From the NCBI RefSeq assembly GCF_013170805.1, contig NZ_CP051293.1, forward strand, positions 5,214,001 through 5,278,000: DNA of 64,000 nucleotides, written 5' to 3'. This DNA comes from Mesorhizobium sp. NZP2077. GTDB lineage: Bacteria > Pseudomonadota > Alphaproteobacteria > Rhizobiales > Rhizobiaceae. Both the position numbers and the translations under genes were made by a program. How positions within the stretch are numbered: the first letter of the stretch is position 1; every line of letters starts with the position of its first letter. This document shows, in pieces, positions 53,051 to 62,180 of this stretch. The notes under the pieces were generated by a model, which was not told where the DNA came from, did not search any database, and worked only from the letters and a program-made list of their open reading frames with translations.

Positions 53051-53093
53051 CTAGATCAGCATGACGATTGGTCGAATCGTCATGCTAATCTAG
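53051..53093. repeat. Near-perfect 19-bp inverted repeat
   Basis: CTAGATCAGCATGACGATT and AATCGTCATGCTAATCTAG pair with one mismatch around loop GGTCG, nine bases upstream of the kinase start codon. It is directly followed by the longer palindrome at 53107-53176. Confidence 0.75.
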
Positions 53094-53106
53094 CTCTTTG
53101 TTGTTG

Positions 53107-53176
53107 GAGCATGACCTCTGGACAAACGAAACCGTTTGTCTGAGAAAACCGGTTCCCACTTTTCGGGGTCATGCTC
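53107..53176. repeat. Palindromic intergenic repeat (copy 4, longest)
   Basis: Terminal GAGCATGACC / GGTCATGCTC are perfect. An inner palindrome GGACAAACGAAACCGTTTGTC precedes the shared core GAAAACCGGTTCCCACTTTT; the quoted inner palindrome spans 53120-53140. The right end abuts the stop codon of the response-regulator gene. Length is 70 bp. Confidence 0.75.
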
Positions 53177-53850
53177 TAGCCGCCCTTCAGCATGTAGCCG
53201 GAGCCGCGAACCGTGTGCAGGATCGGCTTGTCGAAGCCCTTTTCGATTTTGCCCCGCAACCGCGAGACATGGACGTCGATGACATTGGTCTGCGGATCGA
53301 AATGATAATCCCAGACATTTTCGAGCAGCATGGTGCGCGTCACCACCTGGCCGGCATGGCGCATCAGATATTCGAGCAAGCGGAATTCGCGCGGCTGCAG
53401 CGTGATCTCGCGCGCCGCCCGGCGAACCGAATGCGACAGTCTGTCGAGTTCAAGGTCGCCAACCCGGTAGACGGTCTCGGCCTCCTTGGCGCTGGCGCGA
53501 CGGTTCAACACCTCGACGCGGGCCAGAAGCTCGGAAAACGCATAGGGCTTGGTCAGATAATCATCCCCGCCGGCGCGCAGGCCGGTGACCCGGTCATCGA
53601 CCTCACCCAGCGCCGAGAGGATCAGCACCGGCGTGGTGTTGCCCCGGGAGCGAAGGCCGGCAATGACCGACAACCCGTCGCGGCGCGGCATCATCCGGTC
53701 GATGACCATGACATCATAGTCGCCGGCGTCGGCAAGCGCGAAGCCGGTTTCGCCATCACCGGCGACATGCGCGGTATGACCCGCCTCGGTGAAGGCTTTC
53801 TGCAGATAATCCGCAGCCTCGCGATCGTCTTCTATGACGAGAATCTTCAT
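53176..53850 (-). CDS. OmpR-family response regulator
   Basis: About 224 residues. The receiver domain has MKILVIEDDREAADYLQKAF, the phosphorylation aspartate in DYDVMVIDRMMPRRDG (Asp51) and DDYLTKPYAFSELLARVEVL (Lys). The winged-helix output domain ends DPQTNVIDVHVSRLRGKIEK. The ATG at 53848-53850 is preferred over a further upstream one because MKILVIEDD is the canonical receiver start. It is cotranscribed with the kinase downstream, with two fold-back repeats between them. Confidence 0.92.
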   Translation of the reverse strand: MKILVIEDDREAADYLQKAFTEAGHTAHVAGDGETGFALADAGDYDVMVIDRMMPRRDGLSVIAGLRSRGNTTPVLILSALGEVDDRVTGLRAGGDDYLTKPYAFSELLARVEVLNRRASAKEAETVYRVGDLELDRLSHSVRRAAREITLQPREFRLLEYLMRHAGQVVTRTMLLENVWDYHFDPQTNVIDVHVSRLRGKIEKGFDKPILHTVRGSGYMLKGG

Positions 53851-54215
53851 GGGGCCGTTATACGCGATTTCGCTGGAAGGTTGAGTAGCCGGCATCTGCA
53901 TTTTAGCCTTTGCCAAAGCGCGTCGCGATCAAGATGATCGGGACCGCGCGCGATGAAATCTTGTTCTCTGGTTGTCTTCATCCCGGACAAGCCTGTTTCG
54001 GGCCTGTTTCGGGGCATGATCCTGCAATCATGACGTTCTCTCGGCCCAGGCCCGAGGGAGCGCTTTTAGGCGACTTCCAAAATGTGCGGCAGCGGGCGAT
54101 GGGAGGCCCGCTGCCGCTGGAGGAGAGCACGATGACTGACTAACGCACCCGGCTCCATGCTTTCCCATGCGGTGGCTCGGGGGTGTTTGAAACCGCCGCA
54201 CCGGAAAAGTCGTTG
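53851..54215. other. Intergenic region between degP and the response-regulator gene
   Basis: About 365 bp. No gene is evident. A perfect 12-bp inverted repeat GCGGCAGCGGGC / GCCCGCTGCCGC (54086-54117) lies about 100 nt downstream of the degP stop codon on its strand and is followed there by ACATTTTGG, so it may terminate degP. The response-regulator promoter should lie left of it. Confidence 0.5.
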
Positions 54216-55766
54216 TCAGCCCTTGGCGACGGGCAGCGCGACGAAGCGGTTGTTGTCGTCGCGGGTGATCTGCATCAGCACGGCCTTCCGTCCAGCCTTC
54301 ACCGCGTCGGTCATCGCCTTGGTGACGTCGTCGGTGCCATTCACTTCGACCGAATTGACTGCGGTGATGATGTCGCCCGGCTGGATGCCGCGGTCGGCGG
54401 CATCGCTGTCGGGATCGACATCGGTCACCACGAGACCCTTGCCGTTTTCGGACTTGGTGACCTTGAGGCCGAGATCGGCCAGCGTGTCGGGCTTGGCCGG
54501 AGCGGCGGGCTGCGGCTGCTGGTCGTTCGAGGCCTGCTTGTCACTCACCGGCAGCTTGCCGAGATCGACTTTGATCGTCTGGCTCTTGCCGTCGCGCCAG
54601 ACGGTGACGTCAACCGACTTGCCCGGCGAATAGGCGCCGATCAGGCGGGCGAGTTCCTTCGGCGAAGCGACGTCCTTGCCCTCGACCTGGGTGATGACGT
54701 CACCAGCCGCGATGCCGGCCTTCTTGCCGGGGCCATCGTCCTGGGCGCTCGACACCAACGCGCCATTGTTGGACTTCAGACCGAGCGATTCGGCGATGTC
54801 AGAGGTAACCGGCTGGATTTCGACGCCGAGCCAGCCGCGCTGCACCGCACCGTTCTTCATCAGGTCTTCGACAACCTGCTTGGCGGTCGAGGCAGGAATG
54901 TCGAAGGCGATACCGACGCTGCCGCCGGAAGGCGAGAAGATCGCGGTGTTGATGCCGACCACCTGGCCGTTGAGATTGAAGGTCGGGCCACCCGAATTGC
55001 CGCGGTTGACCGAGGCGTCGATCTGGAGGAAATCGTCATAGGGGCCGGCGCCGATGTCACGGCCGCGTGCCGACACGATGCCGGCGGTGACAGTGCCACC
55101 GAGGCCGAACGGATTGCCGACCGCCACAACCCAGTCGCCGACACGAACCTTGGAATCGTCGGCGAAGTCGACATAGGTGAACTTGCCGCTGCCTTCGACC
55201 TTGAGCACGGCGAGATCGGTGCGCGGGTCGGTACCGACCAGCTTGGCATCAAATTCCTTGCCGTCATTGGTCACCACGGTGAAGGCGGTGCCCTCTTCGA
55301 CGACGTGGTTGTTGGTGACGAGATAGCCGTCATCGGAAATGAAGAAGCCGGAGCCCTGCGCCACCGGGCGCGGCTGGTCGTTGTTACGGTCGCGATGACC
55401 GAAGCGGCGATGGCCGTCATCGTTCTGGCCGTTCTGATCGCCAAAGCCCCGGAATTCCTTGAAGAAGCGGCGCAGCTGCGGATTGTTGGGAAGATTGTCG
55501 AGACCGTCCTGATCATCGGAGCCATCATCGGCGGTCGGCTGGATCTTGGCCTTCACCTTGACGCTGACGACGGCCGGCGAAACGCGCTCGACGACATCGG
55601 CGAAGCCTTGCACCTGCGGCGCCTCGACGCGTACGGCATCGGCCAGAACGGGACTGGTTCCGCCGGTCAGCGCGCCAACGCCGATCACGCCGGCAACGGC
55701 GACGGAAGCGGCGGCAGCCAGGAGACGCTTACGGGTGCGGGAATATGAAATGGGGGCAATATTCAT
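54216..55766 (-). CDS. degP: Periplasmic serine protease DegP/HtrA (Do family)
   Basis: A 516-residue envelope protease-chaperone. The signal region is LLAAAASVAVAGVIGVGALT. The trypsin-like domain carries the triad: SDDGYLVTNNHVVEEGTAFT (His), DPRTDLAVLKVEG (Asp) and NRGNSGGPTFNLNG (Ser). Two PDZ domains follow (GWLGVEIQPVTSDIAESLGL; KGLVVTDVDPDSDAADRGIQ). A charged, Q/D/N-rich loop near 80-115 (FGDQNGQNDDGHRRFGHRD-like) is unusual. It sits next to the cytochrome c maturation genes, transcribed in the same direction. Confidence 0.95.
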   Translation of the reverse strand: MNIAPISYSRTRKRLLAAAASVAVAGVIGVGALTGGTSPVLADAVRVEAPQVQGFADVVERVSPAVVSVKVKAKIQPTADDGSDDQDGLDNLPNNPQLRRFFKEFRGFGDQNGQNDDGHRRFGHRDRNNDQPRPVAQGSGFFISDDGYLVTNNHVVEEGTAFTVVTNDGKEFDAKLVGTDPRTDLAVLKVEGSGKFTYVDFADDSKVRVGDWVVAVGNPFGLGGTVTAGIVSARGRDIGAGPYDDFLQIDASVNRGNSGGPTFNLNGQVVGINTAIFSPSGGSVGIAFDIPASTAKQVVEDLMKNGAVQRGWLGVEIQPVTSDIAESLGLKSNNGALVSSAQDDGPGKKAGIAAGDVITQVEGKDVASPKELARLIGAYSPGKSVDVTVWRDGKSQTIKVDLGKLPVSDKQASNDQQPQPAAPAKPDTLADLGLKVTKSENGKGLVVTDVDPDSDAADRGIQPGDIITAVNSVEVNGTDDVTKAMTDAVKAGRKAVLMQITRDDNNRFVALPVAKG

Positions 55767-55900
55767 GGGGTCTCGTATCCTCTTTCAAACGGACGCTGCT
55801 TGATTGGCATCCTCGGGGAGAGAGACTTAGAGAGGCGCACATTACGGCGCCATTTCCGACACATGAAACTTTGGTAATGTTGGCGGGGCGGTCGCCGCCG

Positions 55901-56368
55901 TCAGTCGCGGTGAAGGATGGCGTCCAATGCCGCCTGTTCCTCTGAAGACAGGGACTTTGTCGCCAGTGTCCGGCGCGACCGCGCAGTCAACACAATGAAT
56001 ACGCCTCCGACCAGCAGCAACAGTACGGGCGTGCCCCAAAGCAGTGCGTTGCGCAGGTCGAAACGCGGCTTCAGCAGCACGAATTCGCCGTAGCGCGAAA
56101 CGACATAGTCCATGACCTGCTTGTCGGTATCGCCGGCGACCAGGCGCTGGCGCACCAGGATGCGAAGATCGCGGGCAAGATCGGCATCGGATTCGTCGAT
56201 CGACTGGTTCTGGCAGACCATGCAGCGCAAGCCTTCCGACAGCGCCCGCGCCCGCGCCTCGAGCGCCGGATCGGCCAGCATCTCGTCAGGCTTCACCGCC
56301 ATTGCCGTACCGGCAAACAACAGCGCCAGCAAAAGGAAAATCGAGGTCAATGAAAGGCGTGCGCTCAT
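55901..56368 (-). CDS. ccmH: Cytochrome c-type biogenesis protein CcmH/CycL
   Basis: A 155-residue membrane-anchored thiol protein that reduces apocytochrome c for heme attachment. It has a signal peptide (TSIFLLLALLFAGTAMA), the active-site motif ARALSEGLRCMVCQNQSIDE (LRCxxCQ), LVAGDTDKQVMDYVVSRYGE and a C-terminal transmembrane helix (ALLWGTPVLLLLVGGVFIVL). The ATG at 56366-56368 overlaps the ccmF stop by 4 bp, consistent with translational coupling in ccmIEFH order. Confidence 0.93.
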   Translation of the reverse strand: MSARLSLTSIFLLLALLFAGTAMAVKPDEMLADPALEARARALSEGLRCMVCQNQSIDESDADLARDLRILVRQRLVAGDTDKQVMDYVVSRYGEFVLLKPRFDLRNALLWGTPVLLLLVGGVFIVLTARSRRTLATKSLSSEEQAALDAILHRD

Positions 56369-58356
56369 GGCAGGGCCGCGGGCGCCACGGCGCTGGCCTG
56401 CTTGCGCCGGCGCGAGGGCGCGCCGACACGCAGACGCCTGTCCATCAGCGACATGGCAGCACCCGCCATCATCACCAGGCCGCCGCCCCAGATCAGCGTC
56501 ACCAGCGGTTTCCACCACAGGCGCACCACGACGGAGCCGTCCTTGTTCTCATCACCGAGCGAAATGTAGAGCTGCGAAAAGCCAAGGGTCTTGATGCCGG
56601 ACTCCGTCGTCGTCGTCTGCCGCACCGGAAAGAAACGCTTGGCGGAACTGATTTCGCCGACAGGACTGCCGCTCACGCCGATCAGTTCGAAGCGGCCGCG
56701 GTCCTCGCTGTAGTTTGGCCCTTGCGCCGGATAGAGCCCGACGAAACGCAGCGTATGGCCTGACAATTCGACTGTCTCACCGGCACGCATGCTGAGTATC
56801 TTCTCGGTGCCGAAGGAGAGCGTGGCGACGATGCCGAGCAATGTCAGGCCGAGGCCGAGATGGGCCAATGCCGTGCCGAAGACCGAGCGCGGCAGGCCGG
56901 CGAAGCGCCTGAACATGACGGCCGGTGCGACCGATCCGACGCCGGACTTGACGGCAAGGTCGGTGAGCGCGCCGGCGACCAGCCAGACGGCAAGGCCGAT
57001 GCCGAGGGCAGCAAACACCGACGCACCGTCGATAAACAGGCCGGTGACCAGCATCGCCGCCAGGGCTACGGCGAAGGCCGCCATCAGGCGTTGCGATGCG
57101 GCGAAGATATCGCCGCGCTTCCATGCCAGCAGCGGCCCGAACGGCACGATGGCCAGAAGCGGCAGCATCAAGGGGCCGAAGGTGAGGTCGAAGAACGGCG
57201 CCCCGACCGAGATCTTGTCGCCGGTGAGTGCCTCCAACGCCAGCGGGTAAAGCGTGCCGACGAACACCGTGGCGGTCGCCGTGGTCAGAAACAGATTGTT
57301 GAGGACGAGCGCGCCTTCGCGCGAAATCGGGTGAAACAGGCCGCCGGCCGTCAGCCTCGAGGCGCGCAGCGCAAACAGCGCCAGCGAGCCGCCGATGAAC
57401 AGTGTCAGGATGCACAGGATGAAGACACCACGCGTCGGATCGGTGGCGAAGGCGTGCACCGAAGTGAGCACGCCCGAGCGCACCAGGAAGGTGCCGAGCA
57501 GCGACAGTGAGAAGGTGAGGATGGCGAGCAGCAGCGTCCAGATCTTCAGCGCCGAGCGCTTTTCCATGACGATGGCCGAATGCAGCAGCGCGGTGCCCGC
57601 CAGCCACGGCATGAAGGAAGCGTTCTCGACCGGATCCCAGAACCAGAAGCCACCCCAGCCGAGCTCGTAGTAGGCCCAGTACGATCCCATGGCGATGCCG
57701 CCGGTCAGGAACATCCAGGCGACCAATGTCCATGGCCGCACCCAGCGCGCCCAGGAGGCGTCGATGCGGCCCTCGATGAGGGCGGCGACCGAGAAGGAGA
57801 AGCAGATCGAGAAGCCGACATAGCCGAGATAGAGCAGCGGCGGATGGATGGCTAGGCCGAGATCCTGCAGGACCGGGTTGAGGTCACGACCTTCAATCGG
57901 TGCCGGATTGAGCCGGATGAAGGGGTTGGACGTCGCCAGGATGAACAGGAAGAAGGCAGCGCCAATGGAGCCCTGCACCGCCAGCACATTGGCACGCAGC
58001 GTCGCCGGCAGGTTGGAGCCGAAAGCTGCGACCAGCGCGCCGAAGAAGGTCAGGATCAGCACCCAGAGCAGCATCGAGCCTTCGTGATTGCCCCAGGTTC
58101 CGGTGATCTTGTAGATCATCGGCTGCAGCGAATGCGAGTTTTCCCAGACGCTCGCCACGGAGAAATCGGAGTTCGCGTAGGCACCCGCCAGTGCCGCGAA
58201 GGACAACGCCGTCAGCGCAAAGCCGGTCACCGCGACGGGACCGCCGACAGCCATCAGGCGCTGGTTGTTGAGGCGCGCGCCAAACAGCGGCACGATCGTC
58301 TGCACCAGCGAAAGCGCGAACGCCAGGACCAGCGCGAAGTGTCCGGTTTCAACCAT
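56365..58356 (-). CDS. ccmF: Cytochrome c heme lyase subunit CcmF/CycK
   Basis: A 663-residue multi-pass membrane protein that, with CcmH, ligates heme to apocytochrome c. The tryptophan-rich heme-handling motif reads ELGWGGFWFWDPVENASFMP, followed by WLAGTALLHSAIVMEKRSAL. KITGTWGNHEGSMLLWVLIL and GFLASNPFIRL-like loops are also typical. Around 15 hydrophobic segments can be counted. Length is normal. It lies 32 bp after ccmE. Confidence 0.95.
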   Translation of the reverse strand: MVETGHFALVLAFALSLVQTIVPLFGARLNNQRLMAVGGPVAVTGFALTALSFAALAGAYANSDFSVASVWENSHSLQPMIYKITGTWGNHEGSMLLWVLILTFFGALVAAFGSNLPATLRANVLAVQGSIGAAFFLFILATSNPFIRLNPAPIEGRDLNPVLQDLGLAIHPPLLYLGYVGFSICFSFSVAALIEGRIDASWARWVRPWTLVAWMFLTGGIAMGSYWAYYELGWGGFWFWDPVENASFMPWLAGTALLHSAIVMEKRSALKIWTLLLAILTFSLSLLGTFLVRSGVLTSVHAFATDPTRGVFILCILTLFIGGSLALFALRASRLTAGGLFHPISREGALVLNNLFLTTATATVFVGTLYPLALEALTGDKISVGAPFFDLTFGPLMLPLLAIVPFGPLLAWKRGDIFAASQRLMAAFAVALAAMLVTGLFIDGASVFAALGIGLAVWLVAGALTDLAVKSGVGSVAPAVMFRRFAGLPRSVFGTALAHLGLGLTLLGIVATLSFGTEKILSMRAGETVELSGHTLRFVGLYPAQGPNYSEDRGRFELIGVSGSPVGEISSAKRFFPVRQTTTTESGIKTLGFSQLYISLGDENKDGSVVVRLWWKPLVTLIWGGGLVMMAGAAMSLMDRRLRVGAPSRRRKQASAVAPAALP

Positions 58357-58388
58357 GGTTGTTTCCGAAATCCACGTTTGCTCTCCCG

Positions 58389-58832
58389 CTACTCACTCTT
58401 GCTCTCCTGCCAGACGCCCTTGGCCTTCAGGCCCTCGGCCACTTCCTTGGGCATGTAGCGCTCGTCATGCTTGGCCAGCACGCTGTCGGCAACAAAGACA
58501 CCGTCGGGGCCGAAGGTGCCCTCGGTGATGACACCCTGCTCCTCGCGGAAAAGGTCGGGTAGGATGCCGGTATAGGTGACCTTGATCGATTTATGCGTGT
58601 CGGTAACCGAAAAGGCGACCGTCGCCCCCTGCCCGCGCTGGATGGTGCCTTTTTCAACCAGACCGCCGAGCCTGATACGCTGGCCTGGCTGGACGCTTGC
58701 CGTGGTGATGTCAGCCGGCATGTAGAAATAGGATGCCTTCTGGCCAAGCGCGTAGAAAGTCAGCCCGGTGGCGGCGCCCAGGAAAGCCAACCCACCCAAA
58801 ATCACCGACAATCGTTTCTGCTTGCGCGTCAT
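58389..58832 (-). CDS. ccmE: Cytochrome c maturation heme chaperone CcmE/CycJ
   Basis: A 147-residue membrane-anchored heme chaperone. One N-terminal transmembrane helix (LSVILGGLAFLGAATGLTFY) is followed by a beta-barrel domain with RIRLGGLVEKGTIQRGQGAT. The covalent heme site is DSVLAKHDERYMPKEVAEGL, with histidine in HDERY. All family features are present. Gap of 2 bp from ccmI upstream. Confidence 0.95.
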   Translation of the reverse strand: MTRKQKRLSVILGGLAFLGAATGLTFYALGQKASYFYMPADITTASVQPGQRIRLGGLVEKGTIQRGQGATVAFSVTDTHKSIKVTYTGILPDLFREEQGVITEGTFGPDGVFVADSVLAKHDERYMPKEVAEGLKAKGVWQESKSE

Positions 58833-58834
58833 GT

Positions 58835-59968
58835 CTACTCCGTCACCGTCAGGCCGAGCGAGGCGGCAAAGGCGGTGAATTTCTTGGCTTCGTCACTGCC
58901 GGCGCCAAAGACGGCGATGGCGCGACCCAGCGCCTCGCGAGCCTGATCCGCCTTGCCCAGCACCACATAGGAACGAACGAGCCGCATCCATCCTTCCGGG
59001 TCACGCGGATTTTGCCGCAATTTCTCGTCGAGGCCGGCGACCATGGTGCTGATCATGGCTTCGCGATCCTGCGACGACATGGAGGAAGCGGCGTCGACGT
59101 CCGCAGCATCGGGGCCTTTTCCAGGCGCACCGGAAGCAACTTCGCCGGATTTGGCCAACGCCTGCTCGACCGCACTGCGCCATGGCGAACCTGGCGGCAA
59201 GGTGCCCAGCATCGCCTGCCAGGCCGCGGCTGCGTCCTTGGCCCGGCCCTCCTGCGCCAAGGCAACGGCCAGATAGAAGCTGGCTTTCGCATTGGCCGGA
59301 TCGAGCTTCAGCGCCGCCTCGAAGGCATCCTGGGCATCGGCGGAAACAATGCCGCCCGCCGCGCCGGCGATTGCCTCGCCGAGGCCAGCCTGGCGAACGG
59401 CGCTGTCGCCATCGAAGCGGATGGCGTTGCGATACGCCGCCACCGCGTCGGAAAAGCGCTGCATGCGCAGATGGACCGGGGCCAGCACGTCCCAGCCCCG
59501 GCCGTCGGAAGGGTTGGCGGCAAGATGGGCCTCGGCCCGCGCCACCAATTCGTCGACCGAACTGTCGGCCGGGTTCTTGGCCAGACGTTGGCTGAGCGGC
59601 TGCGACGGCAGGTCAGGCGAGCCGATCTGGCTGTAAAGGCCCCAGCTGACCAGCGGCACCGCCAGCACGGCCACTGTCGCGACAAGCCGAGCGGTGACCG
59701 AGACCTGCCCGGCCGATGCCTTGCCGGCCGTATCCGCAGTGTCGAGGCGAAGGATGCGGCGCGCGATTTCGGCGCGCGCCTCGGCCGCTTCCGCCGGCTG
59801 GATCAGGCCGCGCGCGGCGTCGCGGTCAAGCTCGGATAATTGATCGCGATAGACTTCCAGGTCGTGATCGCCGCTCGACGACGCGCCCTTGGCTCCTGCG
59901 GCCAGCGGCAGCAGCACCGCCAGGCTCGCACCCAGCGTCAGTATCGCGGCTATGACCCAGAACAGCAT
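58835..59968 (-). CDS. ccmI: Cytochrome c biogenesis protein CcmI/CycH
   Basis: About 377 residues. Two N-terminal transmembrane segments (MLFWVIAAILTLGASLAVLL; VTARLVATVAVLAVPLVSWG) flank a coiled region with LEVYRDQLSELDRDAARGLI. A TPR-rich C-domain follows (LVARAEAHLAANPSDGRGWD, KASFYLAVALAQEGRAKDAA) that holds apocytochrome c. The ATG at 59966-59968 is chosen as the natural start of the first membrane helix. It is the first gene of the ccmIEFH operon. Confidence 0.92.
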   Translation of the reverse strand: MLFWVIAAILTLGASLAVLLPLAAGAKGASSSGDHDLEVYRDQLSELDRDAARGLIQPAEAAEARAEIARRILRLDTADTAGKASAGQVSVTARLVATVAVLAVPLVSWGLYSQIGSPDLPSQPLSQRLAKNPADSSVDELVARAEAHLAANPSDGRGWDVLAPVHLRMQRFSDAVAAYRNAIRFDGDSAVRQAGLGEAIAGAAGGIVSADAQDAFEAALKLDPANAKASFYLAVALAQEGRAKDAAAAWQAMLGTLPPGSPWRSAVEQALAKSGEVASGAPGKGPDAADVDAASSMSSQDREAMISTMVAGLDEKLRQNPRDPEGWMRLVRSYVVLGKADQAREALGRAIAVFGAGSDEAKKFTAFAASLGLTVTE

Positions 59969-60085
59969 GGTTCTTCCAATAACGACAGAGCCTTGCCCTG
60001 CCAACACAAGCATCCTGCGACGCTTTGACGGTCGCAGCGCCTGACGTCCTTGATCGACATCAACCGGACGGAGCCGGTCTGGATA

Positions 60086-60523
60086 TCAGGTCAGCGGCGT
60101 CCAGCTGCCATCGGCGTTGCGGCAAGCGGTTCCGCGCGCCGTGACGCCCGCTCCGCCGGTGAAGACCGTCTGCGTGTACTGGCGGCAATCCTGCGAACCG
60201 ACGCGATAGGGTTGGGCCGGAACCACCTCGCCATAGCGTGAAGGCTGATCGCCCTTCCATGTCACCTTTTGGCCGCTCGTCGTATATTCGAGCGCCTTGT
60301 ATTCCGCCTCGAGAGCGCTGCGCTTTTCCGTTGCGCTGAGGCTGCTGCCGATCGAGCCGCCAATCAGGCCACCGCCCATCGCTGATATGATTGAGGTGGT
60401 GACCTTGCCGCTTGACGGAGGCGTCGAGGCCGGTGTCGGCGCGAGCGTTGGGCCCTTGCCGCTCAAGGTGGAGCAGCCGGACACGGCCAGCAAGGCGGAA
60501 ACAAGCGCGACGCGAATCTTCAT
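60086..60523 (-). CDS. RT0821/Lpp0805 family (17-kDa antigen-like) lipoprotein
   Basis: A 145-residue lipoprotein. MKIRVALVSALLAVSGCSTL has a lipobox with cysteine at 17. SAMGGGLIGGSIGSSLSATE is the glycine-zipper segment, then EKRSALEAEYKALEYTTSGQ. The C-terminal domain ends QDCRQYTQTVFTGGAGVTAR and GTACRNADGSWTPLT, as in the RT0821/Lpp0805 surface protein family. It is probably in the outer membrane. Function is unknown. It is monocistronic between ccmI and the feuQ-like gene. Confidence 0.88.
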   Translation of the reverse strand: MKIRVALVSALLAVSGCSTLSGKGPTLAPTPASTPPSSGKVTTSIISAMGGGLIGGSIGSSLSATEKRSALEAEYKALEYTTSGQKVTWKGDQPSRYGEVVPAQPYRVGSQDCRQYTQTVFTGGAGVTARGTACRNADGSWTPLT

Positions 60524-60647
60524 GCCAACAACCGGTTTTCTTGAGTTGGAGCCTGCCATGGATGCGCCGGGGGCCGCGTCATCGGAGAAGTAGGTGTGGC
60601 CATAGTATTGATATTTGTCGGAAATTTGGCCGCTGCCGACCGCATCA

Positions 60648-60667
60648 GGAGCAATTGATATTGCTCC
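60648..60667. promoter_or_regulatory. Perfect 8-bp inverted repeat upstream of the lipoprotein gene
   Basis: GGAGCAAT-TGAT-ATTGCTCC lies about 125 bp upstream of the lipoprotein start and 65 bp past the feuQ-like stop. It is AT-rich and T-run-free, more like an operator than a terminator. Confidence 0.4.
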
Positions 60668-60731
60668 GGGATTAATCGATATGCCGCCATAACATATGCC
60701 GTCCACCGCGTCGATTGGCCCCGACAAAGCG

Positions 60732-62180
60732 TCACTGTAGGCTCCGCAATCGTACTACCGCCTTCAATCCACCCAGGCGGGATCGTTCGAGCGCGAGAAC
60801 GCCTCCATACTCGTTGACGAGATCGGCGACAATGGCCAGCCCCAGACCTGTTCCCGGCTTTGTCTCGTCGAGGCGCCTTCCACGCTTCAGCGCGTCGCGC
60901 GCCTGGTCCTCGGGAATGCCCGGGCCGTCGTCGTCGATGCTGATCTCGAACAGATTGTCATCCTTGCCGGCCAAGGGGGCCACCGTGACCGACACCGCGC
61001 TTTTTGCCCATTTCATCGCATTTTCGAGAAGATTGCCGAGCAGTTCCTCGAGGTCTTCGCGTTCGCCGGCAAAGACGATCTCGGTGACCGGAAGCGTCAG
61101 CGACAGGCTGGTCTGCGGGTTGAGCTTCTGCAAGACCCGCACCATGCGCTGCACCAGCGGCGCCACCGGTGTGCGGTAGACGACGCTGTCGCGTTGCGCC
61201 GCGACGCGGGCGCGTTGCAGATAGTGGTCGACCTGCTTCTGCATCGAGGCGGCCTGTTCGGCGATCAATTGTCCCTTGGCGCCGCCAAGCGCCCGGCCTT
61301 CGTTGAGCAGCACCGCGAGCGGTGTCTTCAGCGAATGGGCGAGGTTGCCGACCTGGGTTCGCGAGCGCTCGACGATGCGTTTGTTGTTCTCGATCAAGGC
61401 GTTGGTTTCGTTGGCCAATGGTTCGATCTCGGCCGGGAAGCGACCGTCGAGCCGCTGCGCCGTGCCTTCGCGCACCATGGCAAGTGCGTTGCGGACCCGG
61501 CGCAGCGGCTGCAGGCCGAGCAGGATGGCGATGGCGTTGATGGCGATCATGCCAATGCCGAAAAGGCCGAGATAGGTCAGCAAGCGGCGCTGGAAGGTGG
61601 AGATTTCCTGTTCGAGTTCGCTCTGGTTGCCCATGACGCGGAAACGCGCGGCGCGGTTCTTGGCGTCGAGCACGAATTCGCTCTCGAACACTTCCAGCCG
61701 CTCGCCGTCGATGCCTTCGGTCGCATAGCTGCGCTGGAAGCTCGCATTGAACGGCACTTCGGCAACGCCGGGCGATGGGATCGTCGTGGTCATCGAGGAC
61801 GAATGAAGATCGCCATGCACGCCTTCCGAGGCTGGCTCGACCGACCAGTACCAGCCTGAATTCGGTTCCGAGAAGCGGAGGTCGCCGAGGTCGGGAGCGC
61901 CGGTCAGCGCTCCCGTGTCGGAAATGCCGATGGACCCGATCAGGTTGAACAGATGCGCCGACAACAGGCTGTCGAAGCCGCGCTCGCTGGCCTGGCGATA
62001 AAGCGTGGTGATCAAAGTGAAGATGACGACAAGGGTCAGGATCGCCCACACCGTGGAAAAGGCGATGACTCGGAACGTCAGCGAACGCGGCCACAAACGC
62101 AGCGAAAACGGCGCCCTTGCGGTTGGTTTGAGCGGTTCCGAGTTACGCCTCCGGCTCGCGCATGCGGTAGCCCATGCCAC
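60732..62180 (-). CDS. feuQ: Sensor histidine kinase, FeuQ-like
   Basis: A 482-residue membrane kinase. Two membrane segments lie near 38-60 (VIAFSTVWAILTLVVIFTLI) and 190-210 (YLGLFGIGMIAINAIAILLG) around a periplasmic domain. The phosphoacceptor helix is VGNLAHSLKTPLAVLLNEGR, the AHSLKTPL variant seen in PhoQ-like kinases. The ATP site follows (NLLENAMKWAKSAVSV, DDDGPGIPEDQARDALKRGR, GTGLGLAIVADLV). The start is a GTG at 62180 inside the end of feuP; the true start could be slightly downstream. In Sinorhizobium FeuPQ controls periplasmic glucan export; I infer orthology from layout. Confidence 0.82.
   Translation of the reverse strand: MAWATACASRRRNSEPLKPTARAPFSLRLWPRSLTFRVIAFSTVWAILTLVVIFTLITTLYRQASERGFDSLLSAHLFNLIGSIGISDTGALTGAPDLGDLRFSEPNSGWYWSVEPASEGVHGDLHSSSMTTTIPSPGVAEVPFNASFQRSYATEGIDGERLEVFESEFVLDAKNRAARFRVMGNQSELEQEISTFQRRLLTYLGLFGIGMIAINAIAILLGLQPLRRVRNALAMVREGTAQRLDGRFPAEIEPLANETNALIENNKRIVERSRTQVGNLAHSLKTPLAVLLNEGRALGGAKGQLIAEQAASMQKQVDHYLQRARVAAQRDSVVYRTPVAPLVQRMVRVLQKLNPQTSLSLTLPVTEIVFAGEREDLEELLGNLLENAMKWAKSAVSVTVAPLAGKDDNLFEISIDDDGPGIPEDQARDALKRGRRLDETKPGTGLGLAIVADLVNEYGGVLALERSRLGGLKAVVRLRSLQ

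Noticed and set aside
54183..55748. 521-codon plus-strand ORF
   Set aside because: Antisense shadow of degP, rich in low-complexity D/G/V without any family pattern.
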